Shown here: positions 56,048 through 64,000 of the stretch, in pieces
How the letters are laid out: every line of letters begins with the position of its first letter
How positions within the stretch are numbered: position 1 is the stretch's first letter
Assembly: GCF_023100685.1 (NCBI RefSeq)
Contig: NZ_CP090064.1
Coordinates: 3,782,001 to 3,846,000, forward strand
Length of the DNA stretch: 64,000 bases
Source: Proteus vulgaris
GTDB lineage: Bacteria > Pseudomonadota > Gammaproteobacteria > Enterobacterales > Enterobacteriaceae
Direction of reading: 5' to 3'
Position numbers and translations under genes: made by a program
The notes under the pieces: generated by a model
The model's database searches: none
What the model was told of the DNA's origin: nothing
What the model saw: only the letters and a program-made list of their open reading frames with translations

Positions 56048-56821
56048 TTACTTAAGAATTTTACGTAAATGTTCTGCCAACTCAGCAATCTGATCGTCAC
56101 CATCACCTTCAATAATGATGCGTTGACGCACTTTCTGTTTTGGTGCCGCAATTTTTTGCTCTGAACGCGCAGTAATCACATCCAGACCAAGATCGGCAAC
56201 ACTCCATTGCTGAACAGGTTTTTTGGCAGCGCCAAGAATGGCTTTCATCGAAGGAATTTGAGGTGTGTTAATATCAGTAGATACCGCAATTACAGCAGGT
56301 AATGGAATGGTCAGTGTTTCAATTTCATTTTCTAATTCACGCTCAACCGTAATTGAATCATTAGAGAGCGAAACAATTTTGTTAATACCATTGATTGCAG
56401 GGATATTTAAAATTTCCCCCACCAGCAAGCTAACTTGTTGTGAGCTGAGATCTGCAGAGCCATCACCACAAAGAATTAAGTCATAACCTTTTTTAGTGGC
56501 TGCAGCCGCCAGCGCAACCGCCGTTTGATAGGGTAAAGAGGCTTCAAATTGGTCATCAACCACAACCACTAAATCGTCAGCACCACGAGAAAGAACGTCT
56601 TTACGTGCTTTCGCATTTGTCAGTGCTTTACCACCAACACTCATTGCCGTGATTTGAATACCATCAAGTTGCGTCTTAAGCTGATTAGCGGCTTCAATCG
56701 CATTTAAATCATATTGGCTGATTTTGGTATTAGCGCGAGAAAAATCTAGCGAACTATCTGCGCTATTTACCGTAATATCCTGCTCATCGGGAACACTTTT
56801 GTAACATGTAATAATATTCAT
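56048..56821 (-). CDS. fixA: FixA, ETF beta subunit (carnitine-linked copy)
   Basis: This 257-residue ETF beta, the first gene of the second fix operon, has [13 protein letters not shown] at the N-terminus and a [16 protein letters not shown] loop near 115. It is transcribed divergently from caiT across a 600-bp region containing a regular operator array, exactly the E. coli cai/fix layout. Expected to be induced anaerobically with carnitine. Confidence 0.93.
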   Translation of the reverse strand: MNIITCYKSVPDEQDITVNSADSSLDFSRANTKISQYDLNAIEAANQLKTQLDGIQITAMSVGGKALTNAKARKDVLSRGADDLVVVVDDQFEASLPYQTAVALAAAATKKGYDLILCGDGSADLSSQQVSLLVGEILNIPAINGINKIVSLSNDSITVERELENEIETLTIPLPAVIAVSTDINTPQIPSMKAILGAAKKPVQQWSVADLGLDVITARSEQKIAAPKQKVRQRIIIEGDGDDQIAELAEHLRKILK

Positions 56822-56916
56822 TACATCTCCTGAAATTAATAAATAATGTCATTTACTCTGGCAATGTAATATAGAATTAACATAATTAAGTGATTAAAAA
56901 ATTAAACCTAGGTCAC

Positions 56917-57103
56917 CAATATTGAACATTATTAAATAAAGAAGAGATAGCGTTCAATATTGCTTAATACATCACCAATATTGAAATTAGTTTTAATTGA
57001 AGGGTTCAACTTTCAATATTGCTACTTTGATCAACAATATTGAACATAATAAATATAATGGTATTTAACATTCAATATTGCCACTCAGATCAACAATATT
57101 GAA
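56917..57103. promoter_or_regulatory. 59-bp-period array of inverted half-sites, probable CaiF region
   Basis: Seven perfect copies of a 10-mer occur. TTCAATATTG is at 56953, 57012 and 57071; its reverse complement CAATATTGAA is at 56917, 56976, 57035 and 57094. Each left/right pair is separated by exactly 13 bp, and the pairs repeat every 59 bp. From memory, E. coli CaiF binds inverted repeats with a 13-bp spacer in the same intergenic region, so this is probably its binding array, enlarged by tandem duplication. Confidence 0.8.
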
Positions 57104-57141
57104 AGACGGAATATAACAAGCCGATTACATACAATTCAATA

Positions 57142-57155
57142 TCAATAATTATCAA
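57142..57155. promoter_or_regulatory. FNR-like box
   Basis: TCAAT-AATT-ATCAA matches TTGAT-N4-ATCAA at 8 of 10 positions, between the CaiF-like array and caiT. cai and fix are FNR-dependent in E. coli. The distance to the visible -10 elements is not canonical, so this is tentative. Confidence 0.3.
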
Positions 57156-57214
57156 CAAGTTATAATGAAAATAAAACGTTATAAAACGTAACATAAAATC
57201 GACAAAAAGAATAG

Positions 57215-57230
57215 TGTGAAGTGAATAACA
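57215..57230. promoter_or_regulatory. CRP-like site upstream of caiT
   Basis: TGTGA-AGTGAA-TAACA differs from the CRP consensus TGTGA-N6-TCACA at one core base. It lies just before a TATAAT at 57243-57248. CRP is a known activator of cai in E. coli. Confidence 0.45.
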
Positions 57231-57421
57231 GAATAGATTTCTTATAATATCCATCATTCTTCATCATTAATGGATTTGTAGATTAGCCAATGACTTTATT
57301 TTTCTATTATGATGAATCACCAATAGACAAAATATTCATAAATAAACTTAATTGTTTTATTAGTTATTAGGAATTAACACCACTTAAACTTCTGCGCTAA
57401 ATATATTTGGAAAATTTACCT

Positions 57422-58936
57422 ATGAGCAAAGATAATAAAAAGGCAGGAATAGAACCGAAGGTTTTTTTTCCGCCATTGATCATTGTTGGTATTTTATGTT
57501 GGTTAACGGTACGTGATCTTGATGCTTCAAATGAAGTGATTAATGCCGTATTCAGCTATGTTACCAATGTCTGGGGTTGGGCCTTTGAATGGTACATGGT
57601 TATCATGTTCGGAGGTTGGTTTTGGTTAGTCTTCGGTCGTTATGCCAATAAACGTCTTGGGGAAGACAAACCTGAGTTTAGTACCGCAAGCTGGATCTTT
57701 ATGATGTTTGCGTCTTGTACATCAGCCGCCGTCCTTTTCTGGGGTTCGATTGAAATATACTACTACATTTCAAGCCCGCCTTTTGGAATGGAAGGTTATT
57801 CGACTCAAGCTAAAGAAATTGGTCTTGCTTACAGCTTGTTCCACTGGGGTCCTCTACCTTGGGCAACTTACAGCTTCCTTTCTGTTGCGTTCGCTTATTT
57901 CTTCTTTGTTCGCAAAATGGAAGTTATCCGCCCAAGTAGCACCTTAACCCCATTAATTGGTGAAAAACACGTTAATGGCATTGTTGGGACGATTATTGAT
58001 AACTTCTATCTTGTTGCTTTAATTCTGGCAATGGGGACTAGCCTTGGTTTAGCAACACCGTTAGTCACTGAATGTATTCAATACTTATTTGGTATTCCTC
58101 ATACTCTGCAATTAGATGCCATCATTATCTCTTGCTGGATCTTATTAAACGCGATTTGCGTGGCATTTGGTCTGCAAAAAGGGGTAAAAATCGCCAGTGA
58201 TATTCGTACTTACCTGAGCTTCTTAATACTGGGTTGGGTATTTATCGTCGGTGGTGCGAGCTTTATCGTCAATTACTTCACAGACTCTGTTGGTACATTG
58301 ATGATGTATATGCCTCGTATGCTGTTCTATACAGACCCAATCGGTAAAGGTGGATTCCCTCAAGGTTGGACGGTCTTCTATTGGGCATGGTGGGTTATTT
58401 ACGCCATCCAAATGAGCATATTCTTAGCCCGTATCTCTAAAGGCCGTACTGTTCGTGAACTGTGTTTAGGTATGGTTACAGGCTTAACCGCAGGCACATG
58501 GTTAATTTGGACAATTCTTGGTGGTAACACCTTACAACTGATTGACCAAAATATTCTCAACATTCCACAACTAATTGAACAATACGGTGTACCTCGCGCC
58601 ATTATCGAAACATGGGCGGCATTACCGTTCAGCACAGCGACAATGTGGGGCTTCTTTATCCTCTGCTTTATTGCCACTGTCACTTTAATCAATGCCTGTT
58701 CTTACACACTAGCAATGTCCACTTGTCGCTCTATGAAAGAAGGCTCTGAGCCACCTTTATTAGTGCGTATCGGCTGGTCTGTGCTGGTCGGTGTTATCGG
58801 CATCATTCTTCTAGCACTTGGAGGTTTAAAACCAATTCAAACCGCCATTATCGCCGGAGGATGCCCACTATTTTTCGTCAATATCATGGTCACCTTGTCC
58901 TTTATTAAAGATGCCAAAGTACATTGGAAAGACTGA
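57422..58936 (+). CDS. caiT: L-carnitine/gamma-butyrobetaine antiporter CaiT
   Basis: I use the ATG at 57422 ([13 protein letters not shown]), as in E. coli CaiT; a TTG 15 bp upstream is not needed. The 504-residue BCCT-family antiporter has 12 membrane segments. The Trp-rich [14 protein letters not shown] segment (about residues 319-332) forms the substrate-binding site of this family. It exchanges incoming carnitine for outgoing gamma-butyrobetaine and needs no sodium. The P. mirabilis protein is one of the CaiTs whose crystal structure is known, as I recall. First gene of caiTABCDE. Confidence 0.97.
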   Translation: MSKDNKKAGIEPKVFFPPLIIVGILCWLTVRDLDASNEVINAVFSYVTNVWGWAFEWYMVIMFGGWFWLVFGRYANKRLGEDKPEFSTASWIFMMFASCTSAAVLFWGSIEIYYYISSPPFGMEGYSTQAKEIGLAYSLFHWGPLPWATYSFLSVAFAYFFFVRKMEVIRPSSTLTPLIGEKHVNGIVGTIIDNFYLVALILAMGTSLGLATPLVTECIQYLFGIPHTLQLDAIIISCWILLNAICVAFGLQKGVKIASDIRTYLSFLILGWVFIVGGASFIVNYFTDSVGTLMMYMPRMLFYTDPIGKGGFPQGWTVFYWAWWVIYAIQMSIFLARISKGRTVRELCLGMVTGLTAGTWLIWTILGGNTLQLIDQNILNIPQLIEQYGVPRAIIETWAALPFSTATMWGFFILCFIATVTLINACSYTLAMSTCRSMKEGSEPPLLVRIGWSVLVGVIGIILLALGGLKPIQTAIIAGGCPLFFVNIMVTLSFIKDAKVHWKD

Positions 58937-58977
58937 TCCGCTATACGCAAAGAATGACATATTAAGAGGTTATTAAC

Positions 58978-60120
58978 ATGGATTTTAGATTGAATGATGA
59001 GCAGGAACTGTTTGTTGACGGTGTCCGCGAATTAATGGCCAGTGAAAACTGGGAAGCTTATTTCGCACAGTGTGATCGCGAAAGCAAATACCCAGAACGT
59101 TTTGTCAAAGCCTTAGCGGATATGGAAATTGACAATCTGCTTATCCCTGAAGAGCACGGTGGCTTAAATGCAGGTTTTGTTACTGTTGCTGCCATCTGGA
59201 TGGAATTAGGTCGTTTAGGTGCGCCAACTTACGTGCTTTACCAATTACCTGGTGGCTTTAACACCGTATTGCGTGAAGGGACTCAAGAGCAAATTGATAA
59301 AATCATGGCGTTCCGTGGTACAGGTAAACAGATGTGGAACTCTGCTATCACTGAACCGGGTGCAGGCTCCGACGTTGGTAGCTTACAAACCACTTATACC
59401 CGTAAAGATGGCAAAGTTTACCTTAACGGTAGCAAATGCTTTATCACCAGTAGTGCCTATACCCCTTATGTTGTTGTGATGAGCCGTGACTCAGCATCTC
59501 CAGATAAACCAATTTTTACTGAATGGTTTGTGGATATGAGTAAACCGGGTATTAAAGTCAACAAGTTAGAAAAACTGGGTTTACGCATGGATAGCTGCTG
59601 TGAAATCACTTTCGATAACGTTGAACTTGAAGAAAAAGACATGTTTGGCCGTGAAGGCAACGGCTTTAACCGTGTGAAAGAAGAGTTCGATCACGAACGT
59701 TTCTTAGTGGCTCTCACTAACTACGGTACCGCAATGTGTGCATTCGAAGATGCGGCTCGTTATGCCAACCAACGTGTGCAATTTGGCGAAGCTATCGGCC
59801 GTTTCCAACTTATTCAAGAAAAATTCGCTCATATGGCGATCAAACTCAATTCAATGCGCAACATGTTATATGAAACTGCATGGAAGAGTGACAACAACTT
59901 AATCACTTCTGGTGATGCAGCTATGTGTAAATACTTCTGTGCGAATGCGGCATTTGAAGTAGTTGATAGTGCAATGCAAGTGCTTGGTGGTGTTGGTATT
60001 GCTGGCGAGCACCGTATTTCTCGTTTCTGGCGTGACCTTCGTGTTGATCGTGTCTCTGGTGGTTCTGATGAAATGCAGATCCTGACATTAGGACGTTCAG
60101 TACTTAAACAGTATCGCTAA
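58978..60120 (+). CDS. caiA: crotonobetainyl-CoA reductase CaiA
   Basis: This 380-residue acyl-CoA-dehydrogenase family enzyme is nearly collinear with E. coli CaiA. The FAD/substrate segments [13 protein letters not shown] and [11 protein letters not shown] are present, and the C-terminal VSGGSDEMQ replaces the usual EGTSE. It reduces crotonobetainyl-CoA to gamma-butyrobetainyl-CoA with electrons from FixAB. It lies 41 bp after caiT. A stem-loop (CTCTCTCA/TGAGAGAG, 60134-60158) lies between it and caiB. Confidence 0.96.
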   Translation: MDFRLNDEQELFVDGVRELMASENWEAYFAQCDRESKYPERFVKALADMEIDNLLIPEEHGGLNAGFVTVAAIWMELGRLGAPTYVLYQLPGGFNTVLREGTQEQIDKIMAFRGTGKQMWNSAITEPGAGSDVGSLQTTYTRKDGKVYLNGSKCFITSSAYTPYVVVMSRDSASPDKPIFTEWFVDMSKPGIKVNKLEKLGLRMDSCCEITFDNVELEEKDMFGREGNGFNRVKEEFDHERFLVALTNYGTAMCAFEDAARYANQRVQFGEAIGRFQLIQEKFAHMAIKLNSMRNMLYETAWKSDNNLITSGDAAMCKYFCANAAFEVVDSAMQVLGGVGIAGEHRISRFWRDLRVDRVSGGSDEMQILTLGRSVLKQYR

Positions 60121-60187
60121 TTAATCACGAAAACTCTCTCATCATTAGGTGAGAGAGTATTCATTAAACCACTTACGAGGTGACGCT

Positions 60188-61408
60188 ATGACAGAACATT
60201 TACCAATGCCACAATTCGGCCCACTTTCAGGGGTTCGTGTTGTGTTTTCAGGAATTGAAATTGCAGGGCCATTTGCAGGACAAATGTTTGCAGAATGGGG
60301 TGCTGAAGTGATTTGGATTGAAAACGTTGCATGGGCTGACACCATTCGCGTTCAACCTCACTACCCTCAACTTTCTCGCCGTAATCTTCATGCACTATCG
60401 TTAAATATCTTTAAAGACGAAGGTCGTGATGCGTTCTTAAAATTAATGGAAACCACTGATATCTTTATCGAAGCCAGTAAGGGCCCAGCCTTTGCACGTC
60501 GCGGTATTACAGATGAAGTATTATGGGAACATAACCCTAAATTAGTTATCGCCCATTTATCGGGTTTTGGTCAATATGGCGATCCGCAATATACCAACCT
60601 ACCCGCTTATAACACCATCGCTCAGGCTTTCAGTGGTTACCTTATTCAAAACGGTGACAAAGATCAGCCAATGCCAGCCTTCCCTTATACCGCAGACTAT
60701 TTCTCAGGGATGACCGCAACCACTTCGGCGTTAGCGGCACTGTATAAAGTTCAACAAACAGGTAAAGGCGAAAGTATTGATATTGCTATGTATGAAGTGA
60801 TGTTGCGCATGGGGCAATACTTCATGATGGATTATTTCAATGGTGGAGAAATCTGCCCTCGAATGACCAAAGGGAAAGATCCGTACTATGCAGGCTGTGG
60901 GCTTTATCGTTGCCAAGATGGTTATATCGTGATGGAAGTTGTCGGTATCACTCAAATTCAAGAAATTTTCAAAGATATCGGACTTGCTCATCTGCTTGGT
61001 ACACCTGAAGTACCAGAAGGCACTCAACTTATTCACCGTATTAACTGCCCTCATGGCCAATTATTTGAAGACAAGTTAGATGAATGGTTAGCCAAACAAC
61101 CCATCACTGAAGTACTTAAACGTCTTTCAGAACTTAATATTGCCAGCGCCAAAGTGCTGACTATTCCTGAGCTTGAAGACAATCCGCAATATGTCGCGCG
61201 TGAATCGATCACCGAATGGCAAACCATGAATGGAGAAACCTGCAAAGGACCAAACGTGATGCCGAAATTCAAAAATAATCCGGGAAAGATCTGGCGTGGA
61301 ATGCCATCTCACGGCATGGACACTGACGCGATTTTGAAAAACATCGGTTATAACGACGAACAAATCAGGGGGCTAGTCGATAAGGGGCTGGCTAAAATCG
61401 AAAAGTAA
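60188..61408 (+). CDS. caiB: gamma-butyrobetainyl-CoA:carnitine CoA-transferase CaiB
   Basis: I start at the ATG at 60188 ([15 protein letters not shown]), preceded by GAGGTGA; this matches E. coli CaiB in length (406 versus 405). The type III CoA-transferase motifs are present ([18 protein letters not shown] near residue 20, ENVAWAD near 43). The catalytic Asp lies in TADYFSG near 169. It transfers CoA from gamma-butyrobetainyl-CoA to carnitine, so the pathway recycles CoA. Confidence 0.96.
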   Translation: MTEHLPMPQFGPLSGVRVVFSGIEIAGPFAGQMFAEWGAEVIWIENVAWADTIRVQPHYPQLSRRNLHALSLNIFKDEGRDAFLKLMETTDIFIEASKGPAFARRGITDEVLWEHNPKLVIAHLSGFGQYGDPQYTNLPAYNTIAQAFSGYLIQNGDKDQPMPAFPYTADYFSGMTATTSALAALYKVQQTGKGESIDIAMYEVMLRMGQYFMMDYFNGGEICPRMTKGKDPYYAGCGLYRCQDGYIVMEVVGITQIQEIFKDIGLAHLLGTPEVPEGTQLIHRINCPHGQLFEDKLDEWLAKQPITEVLKRLSELNIASAKVLTIPELEDNPQYVARESITEWQTMNGETCKGPNVMPKFKNNPGKIWRGMPSHGMDTDAILKNIGYNDEQIRGLVDKGLAKIEK

Positions 61409-61482
61409 TACCGTTAAATTCAGATAGCACATAGGTAGAAAATGCATCTGAACTCACGGCAAAAGAATAGGGTAACAGTTTA

Positions 61483-63039
61483 ATGGATGTGATTGGCAAA
61501 CAAAACTTACGTCAAATGTGGGATGATTTAGCAGAGGTTTTTGGCAAAAAAACAGCGCTAATTTTCGTATCCGCACAAGGACAAGAGAGACAATTTAGCT
61601 ACAGTGAATTAAATGAAGAGATCAACCGAACCGCAAATCTTTTCCATGCTGGTGGCATAAAAAAAGGCGACCATGTTGCCTTGCATCTTGATAACTGCCC
61701 TGAGTTTTTCTTTTGCTGGTTTGGCTTGGCAAAAATTGGTGCTGTCATGGTGCCCATTAATGCGCGCTTTATGTATGAAGAGAGCGCATGGATAATCAAT
61801 CACTGCCAAGCTCATTACGTGGTAACTCGCGATAATTTCTATCCTATTTACCAACCTATGTTGCAGGATGAACAATGCCCTTTAACGCAACTGTTTTTAA
61901 TAACAGAAAACAGTCCGCCTGCTGAAAAAGGGGTTATCGACTTTTTAAAAGAGAAAGCCAAGCATCCTGTTACGCTTAATCATCACACACCATTAAGTGT
62001 AGATGACACTGCTGAAATTCTTTTTACCTCAGGAACAACTTCTCAACCCAAAGGCGTTGTTATTACACACTATAACTTACGCTTTGCGGGTTATTACTCA
62101 TCATGGCAAAACGCATTACGTGAAGACGATGTTTATCTCACCGTTATGCCTGCCTTTCATATTGATTGCCAATGCACCGCATCTCTCGCGGCATTTTCTG
62201 TAGGTGCGACATTTGTCCTACTCGAAAAATACAGTGCTAGAGCTTTTTGGAAACAAATCCTTAAGTATCAAGCGACGGTGACGGAATGCATTCCCATGAT
62301 GATGAGAACCTTAATGGCACAACCAGTTTCATCCGAAGAAAAGCAACACAAATTACGCGAAGTAATGTTCTACCTCAATCTCGCAGATGAAGAAAAAGAC
62401 GCTTTTATTGAGCGCTTTAACGTGCGATTGCTCACCTCTTATGGCATGACAGAAACTATCGTTGGTTTAATTGGTGATAGACCCGGAGATAAACGCCGTT
62501 GGCCATCAATTGGTAGACCGGGTTTTTGTTATCAAGCTCAAATCAGAGACAAACAAAACCACGAAGTGCCTGATGGCGTTGTGGGTGAAATCTGCGTAAA
62601 AGGCGAGCCTGGAAAAACCTTATTCAAAGAGTATTACAACCGACCCGATGCCACAGCAAAAGCGCTAGAGCCAGAAGGTTGGTTACATACTGGTGATTAT
62701 GGTTATCGTGACGATGAAGGCTTTTTCTATTTCGTTGATCGCAGTTGCAATATGATCAAACGTGGTGGCGAGAATGTCTCTTGCGTTGAGATTGAAAATA
62801 TCATTTCTTCACATCCTAAAATTCAAGATGTCGCCGTAATTGGAGTGCCTGACAACATTCGTGATGAAGCAATTAAAGCCTTTGTGGTACTGGTTGAAAA
62901 TGAAACCTTGAGTGAAGAAGAATTCTTCCATTTCTGTGAGCAAAATATGGCGAAGTTTAAAGTTCCCAGCGCAGTTGAATTTAGAGAGGGCTTACCACGT
63001 AATTGCTCCGGAAAAGTGATTAAAAAGCATTTGAAATAA
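61483..63039 (+). CDS. caiC: carnitine-CoA ligase CaiC
   Basis: This 518-residue AMP-forming ligase has P-loop [13 protein letters not shown] near residue 180, [10 protein letters not shown] near 325, [15 protein letters not shown] near 405 and the C-terminal [11 protein letters not shown] with its catalytic Lys. In E. coli CaiC forms the first betainyl-CoA that primes the cycle. The gap to caiB is 74 bp, and no terminator is seen. The length equals that of the enterobacterial CaiC. Confidence 0.95.
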   Translation: MDVIGKQNLRQMWDDLAEVFGKKTALIFVSAQGQERQFSYSELNEEINRTANLFHAGGIKKGDHVALHLDNCPEFFFCWFGLAKIGAVMVPINARFMYEESAWIINHCQAHYVVTRDNFYPIYQPMLQDEQCPLTQLFLITENSPPAEKGVIDFLKEKAKHPVTLNHHTPLSVDDTAEILFTSGTTSQPKGVVITHYNLRFAGYYSSWQNALREDDVYLTVMPAFHIDCQCTASLAAFSVGATFVLLEKYSARAFWKQILKYQATVTECIPMMMRTLMAQPVSSEEKQHKLREVMFYLNLADEEKDAFIERFNVRLLTSYGMTETIVGLIGDRPGDKRRWPSIGRPGFCYQAQIRDKQNHEVPDGVVGEICVKGEPGKTLFKEYYNRPDATAKALEPEGWLHTGDYGYRDDEGFFYFVDRSCNMIKRGGENVSCVEIENIISSHPKIQDVAVIGVPDNIRDEAIKAFVVLVENETLSEEEFFHFCEQNMAKFKVPSAVEFREGLPRNCSGKVIKKHLK

Positions 63040-63115
63040 GGCATAGGTAGGTTCAACCACAACTTAATAACCTCAATCATAAATGCTTATTTTTGATGAT
63101 GAAAAGGAATACAAC

Positions 63116-63901
63116 ATGAGCCAATCATTACACCTAACAACGCGTGGTTCAGTACTTGAAATTGTATTAGATAGGCCAAAAGCCAATGCTATTGATGCGA
63201 AAACCAGTCATGAAATGGGCGAAGTTTTCCTACGTTTTCGTGATGATCCCAACCTACGTGTCGCGATTATTACAGGTGCAGGCGAACGCTTTTTCTCGGC
63301 AGGATGGGATTTAAAAGCAGCGGCTGAAGGTGAAGCCCCTGATGCTGATTTCGGTGCAGGCGGTTTTGCTGGTTTAACTGAGCTTTTCAATCTAGATAAA
63401 CCTGTTATTGCCGCCGTTAACGGCTATGCTTTTGGTGGTGGATTTGAATTAGCACTCGCTGCCGACATGATAGTGTGTTCAGACAACGCTTCTTTTGCGT
63501 TACCTGAAGCACAACTAGGCATTGTGCCAGATAGTGGTGGCGTATTGCGTTTACCTAAACGTTTACCTCCGGCTATCGTCAATGAAATGCTAATGACCGG
63601 CCGTCGTATGAATGCGGACGAAGCATTGCGTTGGGGCATTGCAAACCGTGTTGTTAGTTCTGCTGAATTAATGGATAGCGCTCGTGAACTCGCAGATCAA
63701 ATCGCCAATAGTGCCCCACTGGCTGTTGCAGCATTAAAAGAGATTTATCGTGCCACTAGCGAACTTTCTATTGAAGAAGGCTATAAATTAATGCGCAGTG
63801 GTGTATTAAAACATTATCCAAGTGTTCTCCATTCAGAAGATGCCACAGAAGGGCCACTTGCCTTTGCTGAGAAACGAGCACCTGAATGGAAAGGTCGATA
63901 A
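63116..63901 (+). CDS. caiD: crotonobetainyl-CoA hydratase CaiD
   Basis: I start at the ATG at 63116 ([11 protein letters not shown]) with AAGGA 9 bases upstream; this gives 261 residues, as in E. coli, whereas a frame from 63083 adds an unrelated leader. It is an enoyl-CoA hydratase/isomerase fold protein: [16 protein letters not shown] near residue 63, [16 protein letters not shown] near 103 for the oxyanion hole, and a Glu in [14 protein letters not shown] near 129. It interconverts L-carnitinyl-CoA and crotonobetainyl-CoA. Confidence 0.97.
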   Translation: MSQSLHLTTRGSVLEIVLDRPKANAIDAKTSHEMGEVFLRFRDDPNLRVAIITGAGERFFSAGWDLKAAAEGEAPDADFGAGGFAGLTELFNLDKPVIAAVNGYAFGGGFELALAADMIVCSDNASFALPEAQLGIVPDSGGVLRLPKRLPPAIVNEMLMTGRRMNADEALRWGIANRVVSSAELMDSARELADQIANSAPLAVAALKEIYRATSELSIEEGYKLMRSGVLKHYPSVLHSEDATEGPLAFAEKRAPEWKGR

Positions 63902-63940
63902 TTATTTAGTGTTTCGATAATACAACAAAGAGGAAAACAG

Positions 63941-64000
63941 ATGAATATCTACGCGTTTGAAGGCCTTGTCCCTGTGGTTCATCCAACAGCTTATGTTCAT
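63941..64000 (+). CDS. caiE: CaiE, N-terminal part (cut by window end)
   Basis: Twenty codons are visible, beginning MNIYAFEGLVPVVHPTAYVH, which is the start of CaiE, a hexapeptide-repeat (gamma-carbonic-anhydrase-like) protein that follows caiD in E. coli. AGAGGAAAA provides the ribosome site. The rest, and probably the regulator gene caiF, lie beyond the window. Confidence 0.9.
   Translation, partial: MNIYAFEGLVPVVHPTAYVH

Noticed and set aside
56917-57103. CRISPR-like regular spacing
   Set aside because: The repeated units are 10-bp half-sites in inverted pairs with a 13-bp gap, not long direct repeats with unique spacers, and no cas gene is near. An operator array explains it better.

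Overview
The window reads as Proteus, most likely P. mirabilis or a close relative: low-GC gammaproteobacterial DNA, a complete caiTABCD operon with the start of caiE divergent from fixABCX and a yaaU-like gene, and proteins very close to the enterobacterial Cai/Fix set. Two worlds meet at about 28.1 kb. Left of it is one end of an integrative and conjugative element (ICE) of the PFGI-1/ICEHin1056 type; right of it is chromosome. The junction is a 47-bp copy of the 3' end of tRNA-Phe (28064-28110) followed by a terminator, which fits insertion into a tRNA-Phe gene, as I recall for ICEPm1 of P. mirabilis.

ICE part (1-28110). Nearly everything is on the minus strand. From the att site inwards come parA, dnaB-like helicase, parB, a DUF2857-type gene and an STY4528-like replication gene. 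A cargo block (14.3-22.4 kb) follows, built of dead IS remnants, a two-gene Gabija-like defence system (OLD/TOPRIM ATPase plus UvrD-like helicase) and a gene with a HEPN-like motif. After it come the conjugation genes in canonical order: pilL, TIGR03759, PFL_4695, traD, PFL_4697, then RAQPRD, PFL_4701-4705 families, a lipoprotein and the VirB4-like ATPase. A phosphoribosyltransferase-like gene and a candidate structured RNA split this run at 8.6-9.6 kb. A 17-bp odd palindrome, TGTTGACA(G/C)TGTCAACA, occurs four times in the ICE, in unrelated reading contexts, and may be a ParB or other regulatory site.

Chromosome, 28.1-38.3 kb: a CPBP intramembrane protease, then yqiJ, a yqiK flotillin and a very large AAA ATPase of the 'DNA repair ATPase' type.

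Chromosome, 38.2-51.6 kb: an AraC-type regulator convergent with an 11-gene minus-strand operon. In transcription order it encodes acyl-CoA ligase, type III CoA-transferase, activator, two dehydratase subunits, GntP-like permease, acyl-CoA dehydrogenase, and FixA, FixB, FixC, FixX. Apart from the transporter, ligase and FixCX, this is the order of the clostridial hadAIBC-acdB-etfBA / fldAIBC modules. It is therefore predicted to reduce a 2-hydroxyacid anaerobically through its CoA thioester and an enoyl-CoA.

Chromosome, 52.0-64.0 kb: yaaU-like transporter and a second fixABCX on the minus strand, divergent from caiTABCD(E) on the plus strand. The shared intergenic region holds a strikingly regular 59-bp-period array of inverted TTCAATATTG/CAATATTGAA half-sites, probably the binding region of the carnitine activator CaiF. 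The window thus carries two paralogous Fix electron-transfer modules side by side, each serving its own enoyl-CoA reducing pathway.
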